DNA from: JAJRAL01 sp050015815
Lineage (GTDB): Archaea > Thermoplasmatota > Thermoplasmata > Methanomassiliicoccales > UBA472
Reading direction: 5' to 3'
DNA: 9,135 nt
NCBI GenBank assembly: GCA_050015815.1
Contig: JBEKAR010000068.1
Span: forward strand, 1 to 9,135
Part shown: one piece after another, positions 1 to 5,813 of the stretch
Layout of the letters: the number at the start of each line of letters is the position of its first letter
Position numbering within the stretch: position 1 is the first letter of the stretch
Program-made: the position numbers and the translations under genes
The notes under the pieces: generated by a model
What the model was told of the DNA's origin: nothing
What the model saw: only the letters and a program-made list of their open reading frames with translations
Databases searched by the model: none

Positions 1-36
1 ATCGGGCTGGAGGATCCGCCCCGAGAGGACTCGGCT

Positions 37-39
37 TAG
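37..39 (+). other. In-frame TAG interrupting the H+-ATPase frame
   Basis: Reading frame 1 from base 1 gives IGLEDPPREDSA, TAG, TIKEARRMGVEVKMVTGDN, with no change of frame. P3A pumps normally read DPPREDS-x-x-TI here, usually with Glu or Lys in the position of the stop, so a single G-to-T change of GAG (or A-to-T of AAG) would explain it. It may be a sequencing error, a true nonsense mutation, or a decoded amber codon. The methyltransferase and the ABC permease in this window appear to end in TAG, which argues against general TAG reassignment here. Confidence 0.75.
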
Positions 40-45
40 ACCATC

Positions 46-52
46 AAGGAGG
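46..52 (+). promoter_or_regulatory. SD-like AAGGAGG ahead of ATG 61
   Basis: AAGGAGG lies eight bases before ATG 61 and matches the archaeal anti-SD core. It also encodes the conserved KEA of the ATPase, so it may be a coincidence of coding sequence. It could still allow re-initiation just after the amber stop. Confidence 0.35.
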
Positions 53-60
53 CGAGGCGG

Positions 61-1095
61 ATGGGCGTCGAGGTCAAGATGGTGACCGGCGACAACTCAG
101 CTATCGCCAAGGAGATATCCAAGCAGATCGGCCTCGGGACCAACATCGTCCGGGCCGAGGAGTTCTACGCCGCGCCGGAGAACGAGGCGATCGACATCGT
201 CGACAAGGCCGAGGGCTTCGCCGAAGTCTTCCCCGAGCATAAGTACCGCATCGTCGAGCTGCTTCAGAAGAAGGGGCACATCGTCGGCATGACCGGGGAT
301 GGGGTGAACGACAATCCAGCCCTGAAGAAGGCCGATGCCGGGATAGCGGTCGAGGGCGCGACGGACGCCGCGAAGTCCGCGGCGGACATCGTGCTTACCC
401 GTCCCGGCCTCTCGGTCATCATCGATGCGATCGTTGAGAGCCGCAAGATATTCCAGAGGATGATCAACTACTCCATCTACCGCATATGCGAGACAATCCG
501 CCTGCTGTTCTTCGTAGCCCTCTCGATCATTGTCTTTCAGTTCTACCCGATCACCGCGCTGATGATTGTCCTGCTCGCATTGCTCAACGATCTACCAATT
601 ATGACGATTGCCTACGACAAAGTGCTCTTCTCCGCGAAGCCAGAGAAATGGAATCTGCGAACTGTGATCATCGTCGCCTCGTTCCTCGGCGCGATTGGCG
701 TGATCGTTTCGTTCGTCATTCTTGACATCGGATTGAACGTGTTCCACCTCGACACGACTCAGATCCAGTCGTTCATCTACCTCAAGCTCTCCGTGGGCGG
801 TCACCTCGTGCTGCTGGTGGCGAGGACAAAAGGCCACTTCTGGTCGGTGAAGCCCGCGACGCCGCTTCTGCTTGCTGTCATCCTGACCCAGCTCACCGCG
901 ACGATCCTGGTAACCTTCGGGATACTGCTGCCTCAGCTTCCGTTCCAGTACGTGATCTTCATCTGGGTCGTAATGCTGGTGGTATTCGTGGCCACCGACT
1001 ACCTGAAGGTAGGGCTGTACCACATCCTCTTCAAGAGAGGATTGGCATCAAGGGGCATCGCCTCCGCCTCTGAGATCCCTCAAACTGATGGATGA
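61..1095 (+). CDS. C-terminal part of a P-type (P3A) H+-transporting ATPase, reading frame interrupted
   Basis: This is the C-terminal half of an electrogenic plasma-membrane proton pump. Visible in the sequence are the end of the P domain with MVTGDN (residues 7-12) and TGDGVND (78-84), then the GIAVEGATDAAKSAADIVLT segment typical of P3A pumps, then about six membrane helices (roughly 136-159, 162-184, 201-222, 232-254, 266-290, 296-314). LLNDLPIMTI (174-183) carries the M6 aspartate (D177) that matches the proton-binding Asp of plant AHA2, from family knowledge. The phosphorylated DKTGT motif, N domain and M1-M4 would lie upstream, outside the window. The same frame is open from base 1 (IGLEDPPREDSA) but is broken by TAG at 37-39. 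ATG 61 is therefore only the first start after the break, although it follows a good AAGGAGG at 46-52. Without the phosphorylation site this fragment alone should not pump. TGDGVNDN has Asn where P-type ATPases almost always have Ala. The family call is firm; whether it is expressed is unknown. Confidence 0.9.
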   Translation: MGVEVKMVTGDNSAIAKEISKQIGLGTNIVRAEEFYAAPENEAIDIVDKAEGFAEVFPEHKYRIVELLQKKGHIVGMTGDGVNDNPALKKADAGIAVEGATDAAKSAADIVLTRPGLSVIIDAIVESRKIFQRMINYSIYRICETIRLLFFVALSIIVFQFYPITALMIVLLALLNDLPIMTIAYDKVLFSAKPEKWNLRTVIIVASFLGAIGVIVSFVILDIGLNVFHLDTTQIQSFIYLKLSVGGHLVLLVARTKGHFWSVKPATPLLLAVILTQLTATILVTFGILLPQLPFQYVIFIWVVMLVVFVATDYLKVGLYHILFKRGLASRGIASASEIPQTDG

Positions 1096-1245
1096 GTTCT
1101 ATGAGCGACGATCATCCCTTTTCGCCTTCCAGCCAGAGGACTGCTAGGACTGGGCCGGTGGTAACTGTCCTCTTCCGCGGTCGATTTGCGGTTAGCTCAG
1201 GTCCCTTGCCATGAACGCTAGGTGATTTGACTTGGCCCGACTTGT

Positions 1246-1279
1246 GCGCCGCCAAGACACGAATATAGGCCTGCGGCGC
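1246..1279. terminator. Hairpin between the convergent ATPase and ClC genes
   Basis: GCGCCGC (1246-1252) and GCGGCGC (1273-1279) form a perfect seven-base-pair GC stem with a 20-base loop. It begins within 20 bases of the ClC stop codon, in the 201-base gap between two convergent genes. No T-run follows on either strand, so termination is only suggested by position; a 3' stability hairpin is equally possible. I see no other feature in the gap. Confidence 0.3.
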
Positions 1280-1296
1280 TAGCCACGGTCCTGAAT

Positions 1297-2262
1297 TCAA
1301 TCCTCATCGGCTAGCAACATCTGCACGCTCTCGTGGTAGGCCTTCCCGATGTCTTCCCTCGAGATGATGCCTATGAGCTCTCTGGATTCGAGCGACCTGA
1401 CGACCGGCAAACGGCCGATTTTGTGATCGAGCATCTTCTCGAAGGCGAACCCTAGGCTGTCGTCGGGCAGAGCAAAGAGGACCTCTTCAGTCATTACATA
1501 CGAAACGACGGAGTCCGAGGCCTGTTCTGTCGGCACCTTGATCAGGTCCGTATGTGTCACGATGCCTTGGACATGATTCGCTTCGTCGACCACCGGCAAT
1601 CCCTTTATCCCGTTGTCCTTCATGAGGCGCAAGGCCTCTGAGACCGTGGTCCCTGGCCGTGACGTGACGACCTTCCGGGTCATCCTCTCGCTGACCTTCA
1701 CGCCGCGCAGCACCTCAATAGAGTACTCCTTCTTGTGCGCTGGCGAATCGGCCTTTGAGGGAAGTTGGCCGCGATAGATCGTGTTCTTCCCGGATATGAT
1801 GTAGGCGATAGCGGTGGCGATCATGGCAGGGACGAGGAGGGTATAGGACGCGGTCATCTCTGCGACCATCAGGATCACCGCAATCGGCACCTTACCAGCG
1901 GCGCCGAAGAATGCCATCATGCCGACGATGACGAAAGGCGCCGATGTCACTCCGAAGCCTGGAAACAGCATGGTGCAGACTATCCAGAGCGCGGCCCCGA
2001 TCATGCCACCGATGAAGAGGGCCGGGGCGAAGACCCCTCCGCTGCCGCCGGAGCCGACTGTTAGTGATGTCGCAAGGATTTTGGCGAAGATCAAGGCGAT
2101 TATCACGGCGAGAGTTAGGACCGCGAAGTTCCCATCTATGGTAATCTGCAACCATCCATAGCCCATTCCCAGAACTTCGGGAAGGGCGATCCCGATGAGC
2201 CCGACCATGAGGCCACCAATCGCCGGTTTGAGGTAGTTCGGCACCTTCCAGCGCTTGAACAT
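1297..2262 (-). CDS. ClC chloride channel/transporter, C-terminal half with two CBS domains (frameshifted from 5' part)
   Basis: This is the second half of a ClC-family chloride protein. It holds the GSGGSGGVFAP anion-binding loop (residues 70-80, the GxFxP motif of helix N), the later membrane helices, and a Tyr in NTIYRGQL (Y163) that matches the central anion-coordinating Tyr445 of E. coli ClC by my alignment. Two CBS domains follow (about 190-245 and 253-310), each with the D-x-x-x-A-x-x-x-M and LPVV-type core. Cytoplasmic CBS pairs usually sense adenine nucleotides and gate the membrane part. The stop is TGA at 1297-1299. ATG 2262 sits directly against a G6 run and is probably not a true start: together with the 5' part (2269-3077) it makes one normal ClC of about 590 residues. 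A -1 shift or one missing G joins the two frames exactly. Confidence 0.9.
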   Translation of the reverse strand: MFKRWKVPNYLKPAIGGLMVGLIGIALPEVLGMGYGWLQITIDGNFAVLTLAVIIALIFAKILATSLTVGSGGSGGVFAPALFIGGMIGAALWIVCTMLFPGFGVTSAPFVIVGMMAFFGAAGKVPIAVILMVAEMTASYTLLVPAMIATAIAYIISGKNTIYRGQLPSKADSPAHKKEYSIEVLRGVKVSERMTRKVVTSRPGTTVSEALRLMKDNGIKGLPVVDEANHVQGIVTHTDLIKVPTEQASDSVVSYVMTEEVLFALPDDSLGFAFEKMLDHKIGRLPVVRSLESRELIGIISREDIGKAYHESVQMLLADED

Positions 2263-3077
2263 CCCCCCTTAATGCCGTAGAAGCTGCGGACGTAAAGGAT
2301 GGCGCCAATGCTGCAGAACAGCCCTAGGACACCGAAGACTAGCAGGTAGATCGGGTCGTTGTACACGTACTGGGCGGCGGTTCCGAATATCGGCGTCCAG
2401 CCGAATACGGCCGCGTATACGCTGTATCCTATGGTCGAAGCAATTAGAGCGGGGGGAAGGGCCGCCATCTCGAAGTCCCCAATGTACAGAATCTCGGCCG
2501 CGAGGACGGCACCTCCGAATGGTGCCTTGAATATCGCCCCAATCCCCGCCCCTATGCCGACGGCCAGGGCGATGTTCCTATCATGGGTGCTCAGGTGCAT
2601 CAGCCGTCCCAGCAACGAACCGAAGCCTGCGCCTATCTGGGCCGACGGCCCCTCCCTACCTGCGCTGCCTCCAGAACCGATCGTGATGGCACTTGCAATG
2701 AGCTTGACGATGGGCACCCTTGGACGAATCAGCCCCTTCTTGTTGTGGAAGGCGTCGATTGCAGCGTCAGTACCATGGCCTTCCGCCTCAGGGGCGAGCC
2801 CGTAGACGATGATGCCGCAGAGAAGGCCACCGAATGTTGTGATGATTGGTATGAGGAACGGGTAGGGCGAGAGTGTGTAGCTGGGACTCCCCTCGCCGAT
2901 GGGATAGGGAGGGACGTAGCCGGCACCGAATCCAAGAAATATGGTTGTGCAGAGATTGATTGCGTATGTGAATATGACCGCTCCGAGGCCTGCGACGAGT
3001 CCTATCAGGACGGCGATCGGGACCCACTTGTTTAGATAGCCTATCTCTTCATTCAACCTGCGATTGTCCTTTTTCAA
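2136..3077 (-). CDS. ClC chloride channel/transporter, N-terminal half, ending out of frame
   Basis: This is the N-terminal half of the same ClC protein. Residues 1-270 are family-like: a short cytoplasmic start, several hydrophobic helices, GHGTDAAIDAF (100-110, in the place of GSGIP), GSGGSAGREGP (134-144) with the gating glutamate E142, and KAPFGGAVLAAE (184-195). After YGIKGG the frame shifts, and about 40 unrelated polar residues follow to the end at 2136; these are not ClC sequence. Where E. coli ClC has the internal proton glutamate E203, this protein has Ile (I196) next to E195, which leans toward a channel or a non-standard exchanger. That is inference from an alignment by eye. The start is TTG 3077: an in-frame TAG lies five codons upstream and no nearby in-frame ATG exists. 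GGTG at 3085-3088 gives a weak SD seven bases away. Usable only if the frame is restored; otherwise the product lacks half the pore and both CBS domains. Confidence 0.88.
   Translation of the reverse strand: MKKDNRRLNEEIGYLNKWVPIAVLIGLVAGLGAVIFTYAINLCTTIFLGFGAGYVPPYPIGEGSPSYTLSPYPFLIPIITTFGGLLCGIIVYGLAPEAEGHGTDAAIDAFHNKKGLIRPRVPIVKLIASAITIGSGGSAGREGPSAQIGAGFGSLLGRLMHLSTHDRNIALAVGIGAGIGAIFKAPFGGAVLAAEILYIGDFEMAALPPALIASTIGYSVYAAVFGWTPIFGTAAQYVYNDPIYLLVFGVLGLFCSIGAILYVRSFYGIKGGCSSAGRCRTTSNRRLVASWSGSSGSPFPKFWEWAMDGCRLP
2262..2268 (-). other. Frameshift site in ClC gene: slippery heptamer G GGG GGA
   Basis: On the minus strand the frame reads AAG GGG GGA TGT. If both tRNAs on GGG GGA slip back one base they re-pair as GGG GGG, and the next codon is ATG TTC AAG, which continues the ClC protein precisely (YGIKGGMFKRW). 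This fits the X XXY YYZ rule for -1 frameshifting. One G lost from a G7 run, in the organism or in the read, gives the same result. I saw no convincing pseudoknot just downstream. Confidence 0.7.
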
Positions 3078-3583
3078 AGCGAGGCACCACTACGTCTTTT
3101 CTTGTTGCCAGAATGGCCAAGGCAGAAGGGCGTCATCGCATTATCTTGTAGATAGGGTTTGCCGAGTGTTGGCTACGACTCCGTTCATTGTTTTGCCTAC
3201 GGAACGATGAATAGCCAGATTAGAGTTCTTTCTCCGAGCCTCGTCCCGGGTTCTAAATGATTATGAGAAGGGATGAGGAATTCCTTTCTTGCACTAAGCG
3301 CAAACCCATTAACCCAACCCTTTTCCTTTCTTCACTTTCTCTTGATTTCTTATCTCGCTCTTGGTAAAGCCCTCGAACTCTCGCTCAGAACGGCTCGGGG
3401 TCTTCGATGAATCTCTACCCGTCCATGCGTCACGGAACGTTCCTAGCGGCCTTCGGCGACGAAATCGGGGCGGTCTTGAGGGGTATCGAACGCCTTTCAA
3501 AGGAGGGGAGAACGAACATAGAACTGGCTCCGCAATGACATTTCGGATTAGACTCCGATAACTGGCAATATCAACACCGAAAC

Positions 3584-3605
3584 CTTCGAAATCCAGATTT
3601 CGGAG
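3584..3605. repeat. Inverted repeat CGAAATC-CA-GATTTCG
   Basis: CGAAATC (3587-3593) and GATTTCG (3596-3602) are perfect arms around a two-base centre. The arms extend by one wobble and two normal pairs to 3584 and 3605. The centre is too tight for an RNA loop without fraying, so a protein site or cruciform fits better than a terminator. The neighbouring TCGGA-N6-TCCGA (3544-3559) repeats the same core word. Confidence 0.5.
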
Positions 3606-3854
3606 CGGAAATGCACTAAGCCAGATGCCGATAGCGGTCTTAACTCCGAAATATAAAGAAAGAAAGTAAGGCGTTTCGTCTTTGTTCTACGTTCGCCTAT
3701 CTTCCGCAACCTCGGATCGGAGACGTTTTCCGGTTTTGGAAATCTTGAGTGGTGAGCCAGTCATTCTCGGGAATCAAAATCCCCCCTTGTCCACATCCGC
3801 TCCGGAACAGCATTCTAGACTGCAATTCCCGAACTGGCTATTCTATTTCCAGAA

Positions 3855-3876
3855 CTCTAGAAACCCGATTCTAGAG
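3855..3876. repeat. Inverted repeat CTCTAGAA-N6-TTCTAGAG
   Basis: CTCTAGAA (3855-3862) and TTCTAGAG (3869-3876) form a perfect eight-base-pair stem with the loop ACCCGA. It lies 85 bases downstream of the DUF996 stop codon on the minus strand. There is no T-run on either side. A third TTCTAGA occurs near 3812-3818. It could be a processing or stability hairpin or a protein-binding site; its role is not known. Confidence 0.55.
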
Positions 3877-3908
3877 ACAACATGAGGATAGCCAGATAGA
3901 AAGAGGTG

Positions 3909-3923
3909 GGGGCAGGCCGCCCC
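3909..3923 (-). terminator. GC hairpin downstream of DUF996 gene
   Basis: On the minus strand GGGGC-GGCCT-GCCCC makes a five-base-pair GC stem, beginning 38 bases past the DUF996 stop, followed by pyrimidine-rich CACCTCTTTCTATCT. A short T5 run (about 3942-3946) also lies between the stop codon and the hairpin. Archaeal termination depends mainly on T-runs, so this is a modest candidate. Confidence 0.35.
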
Positions 3924-3960
3924 TTGGGTCCTAAGAATTTGAAAAATGAGTTCAACAAGT

Positions 3961-4659
3961 TCAAGTGCCACTGGTGAACCGGCTTGTCTTCAGCTCGATG
4001 AACGCCACCAGGAGCAGTACCATCGCAATCCAGATGATCAGGAATCCAATGATGACGATGGTCAGGATCGACCCCACGAGCAGGACCGTGCCTGCCGTGG
4101 CGAACAAGGTTGTCCCCGATCTCTGAGCTACAGTCTTCAAAGACTTCCTTATGTAGGTCGTTCCGACGATTGAACACACCAGTACGACGACGAGGGCCAC
4201 GATAAGGGCAATCAGGAACGGGACCAGGTCTGATCCCTGCAAAGTCGATCGGTCGATGATTCCCCCGAGCGATGAGAACAGGCTGGCGGCAGCGACGGCG
4301 ATGATTGCTACCGCTATCGCCAATCCAACCACGAAGATCACTCCACCGTAGAGGACGTTCTGGAATATGCTTCGGTCTTGGTAGGCCTTCGCCAACCCGT
4401 TGAACGAGATTAGGAGCAGCACCGTTCCGATGATGACGACTATGATGCCCCACCCACTAACGATTGGACTGATTAGAAGGAGCAAGGTTCCGATTATCCC
4501 CCATATCTTATCGTTCTCGATGTTCGATGACCCCTGTGCGTATTGTGGCGTAGCTTGAGGCACGTTTTGAGGCCTGCCACAGTGGGGGCAAACGTTGTAC
4601 TCGACCGGGATCTGCCGCCCGCACCCCATGCACAACCTTGTCTCTCCACTAGATGCCAT
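3961..4659 (-). CDS. Zinc-ribbon DUF996 family membrane protein
   Basis: A 232-residue membrane protein of unknown function. The N-terminus holds a CxxC...CxxC zinc ribbon (C10, C13, C24, C27; CMGCGRQIP and CPHCGRP), then a polar linker with Pro and Gln. NDKIWGIIGTLLLLI and the following hydrophobic segments match what I know of the archaeal DUF996 family. Hydrophobic stretches lie at about 54-69, 71-86, 103-128, 145-169 and 183-222, so five or six membrane passes are likely, with the ribbon at the N-terminal end. Start ATG 4659 is supported by GAGG (4667-4670) with a seven-base spacing; a weak TATA-like ATTAAGTA lies about 65 bases upstream. The stop is TGA. It appears to be a single-gene unit with long gaps on both sides. 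Similar zinc-ribbon membrane proteins are common in archaea, and no partner here suggests a role. Confidence 0.85.
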   Translation of the reverse strand: MASSGETRLCMGCGRQIPVEYNVCPHCGRPQNVPQATPQYAQGSSNIENDKIWGIIGTLLLLISPIVSGWGIIVVIIGTVLLLISFNGLAKAYQDRSIFQNVLYGGVIFVVGLAIAVAIIAVAAASLFSSLGGIIDRSTLQGSDLVPFLIALIVALVVVLVCSIVGTTYIRKSLKTVAQRSGTTLFATAGTVLLVGSILTIVIIGFLIIWIAMVLLLVAFIELKTSRFTSGT

Positions 4660-5044
4660 GTCTCATCCTCTTGCCATCCTGGCTGTTACACCAGGCGCAC
4701 TGCGACATTATTCGGTTTTCCCTACTTAATGCTTACTGGCAGGCCGATGCAGCTGGCACGTTATGGACTACTTCCGCTTCCTCGGGGACCCGCCTTCGGG
4801 GCAGAACTTCATGTTCACGGGCACTTCGCTTAGCAGTTCCAATTTCGTTCGGGATGGCCCTCCGAACAGCTTCGATTTCGTTTCACCCTAGTCCATTCTG
4901 GTAACACCGAGTGCGATCACAGGAATGATCGTGTTCTTCCGGTGAGTCGCCCTCGACGGTGGTACGCGGTCCATGCGTGCGTGACATGGGAGAGTATTCT
5001 ACTGAGTACGCCTGAGGGCGAAACGCATCCATCCATCCAAGCCG
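4660..5044. other. Intergenic region without a supported gene
   Basis: No convincing gene is seen. It contains small hairpins: CCCG-CCTT-CGGG at 4789-4800, and GTTCGG-N9-CCGAAC at 4847-4867. An ATCC triplet repeat occurs at 5027-5038, just past the DUF1801 stop. One minus-strand frame (4768-4887, about 39 codons, no good start) ends in KFCPEGGSPRKRK, which looks a little like a zinc ribbon that has lost a cysteine. Confidence 0.45.
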
Positions 5045-5464
5045 TCATCGCGCACTGGACTTCGAAGTATTCAGTTTCACGGCGGCACGAATGAGGCTCT
5101 TGAAGGCATCCTCATCGATCTTCTCGCCTTCATTAATGTTGATCGCGCGCCTGACGGTCCCGGGCTGGTTGAACAGGTGAGAGGGGTCCTCCAGCGAGGC
5201 GCCTTTGAAAAAGGTGACCTTGACCACACCCTTATAGACCTCGCCTGTGCAGATGCCGCCGTTGTGGGACCAGACTGGCATTCCAGGAGACGTTGGCTTC
5301 ACCCACTTCCACTCTTCGACGACCTCTGGGTCTGCCTCCTTGATGAACCGGCGCACCTTGGCTAGCGTTTCTCCGCGCCAGTCGCCTAGCTCCTTGATTC
5401 TCGCATCGATAAGCTGCGAAGGAGATTCATCCTTGTTCGCGCCGCCCTTGCTCGTCTTGATCAT
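5045..5464 (-). CDS. DUF1801 (YdhG-like) domain protein
   Basis: A small soluble protein of about 139 residues. The body resembles the DUF1801/YdhG fold: SQLIDARIKELGDWRGETLAKVRRFIKEADPEVVEEWKW at the front, a middle GGICTGEVYKGVVKVTFFKGASLEDPSHLF strand region, and a C-terminal INEGEKIDEDAFKSLIRAAVKL helix. The conserved EEWKW and KVTFFKG patches are what I relied on. The family has no firmly established activity that I can state. Two ATGs are adjacent (5467 and 5464). GAGGT at 5471-5475 is only three bases from the first and six from the second, so I favour 5464, which removes one Met. The stop is TGA. It stands alone, with 380 bases downstream and 350 bases upstream without genes. Confidence 0.85.
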   Translation of the reverse strand: MIKTSKGGANKDESPSQLIDARIKELGDWRGETLAKVRRFIKEADPEVVEEWKWVKPTSPGMPVWSHNGGICTGEVYKGVVKVTFFKGASLEDPSHLFNQPGTVRRAININEGEKIDEDAFKSLIRAAVKLNTSKSSAR

Positions 5465-5813
5465 CATAAGACCTCTTTCTGAGATGACTAAACCAACCTA
5501 GCATGCTTGCGCATCAAGTACTTGTTCCCTCTTTTCTTCAAGGATTGGCTTGCTTGGGAAGATAGGTTGGTAATAATCACTTGATGTTACTAGTAGAGGG
5601 TCAATGGATGTGCGTGCTCGACCCGGCGAACCTTTCGGCGATATCGCTACCACTTACTTTCCTGCTGCAGTCAATCGAAAGAAAAGAAAGAGTGAGGGGG
5701 TTTGGAGCTGGTCCTTTTTCCTGTCGAAAGAATGGAATTCCGTTGGGAACTTCTGGCTTGAGGGAGGAGCGGTCCCGGCCGGACTCGCGCTCATGCAGCA
5801 GATGAATCCTGTC
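5465..5813. other. Gap between the DUF1801 start and the methyltransferase stop
   Basis: No supported gene. It holds the DUF1801 ribosome site (5471-5475), an inverted pair ACCAACCTA (5492-5500) and TAGGTTGGT (5563-5571), the palindromes AGCATGCT (5500-5507) and CAAGTACTTG (5515-5524), and a purine tract at 5677-5700. On the minus strand that tract reads as pyrimidines rich in T and lies about 115-135 bases past the methyltransferase stop, so it may help terminate that transcript. Confidence 0.4.

Larger units (their letters stand above)
3078..3960. other. Gene-poor region with many short inverted repeats
   Basis: No reading frame here has a recognisable domain, convincing composition and a ribosome site together. 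A pyrimidine-rich stretch runs from about 3305 to 3362. From about 3540 to 3880 there are repeated TCGGA/TCCGA elements and several small perfect inverted repeats (listed separately), and a TATA-like AAATATAAAG lies at 3649-3658. The stretch may hold an untranslated RNA, a decayed gene or simply spacer DNA. It separates the ClC gene from the DUF996 gene, and no transposase or integrase trace is visible. Confidence 0.5.

Noticed and set aside
1..1095. General reassignment of TAG to pyrrolysine
   Set aside because: The methyltransferase and the ABC permease appear to end naturally at TAG; reading through would add long unrelated tails. Local decoding is not excluded.
1185..1300. Possible tRNA: TTAGCTCAG D-arm-like word and a TTCAATCC-like word downstream
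   Set aside because: No acceptor stem, anticodon arm or correct spacing can be built; the GG of the D loop and a proper T loop are missing.
1112..1300. 62-residue minus-strand frame after the ClC gene
   Set aside because: It begins with TTG overlapping the ClC stop, has no ribosome site and no family-like sequence, and covers the hairpin region.
3309..3561. Two opposed short frames (3309-3500 minus, 3361-3561 plus)
   Set aside because: Arg/Ser-rich composition typical of random frames, no ribosome site, no recognisable motif.
3682..3885. 67-residue plus-strand frame behind a TATA-like box
   Set aside because: TTG start, low similarity to any real protein type, and the frame runs through the 3855-3876 inverted repeat.
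5027..5038. ATCC triplet tandem repeat
   Set aside because: Only three copies; too short to treat as a functional repeat array.
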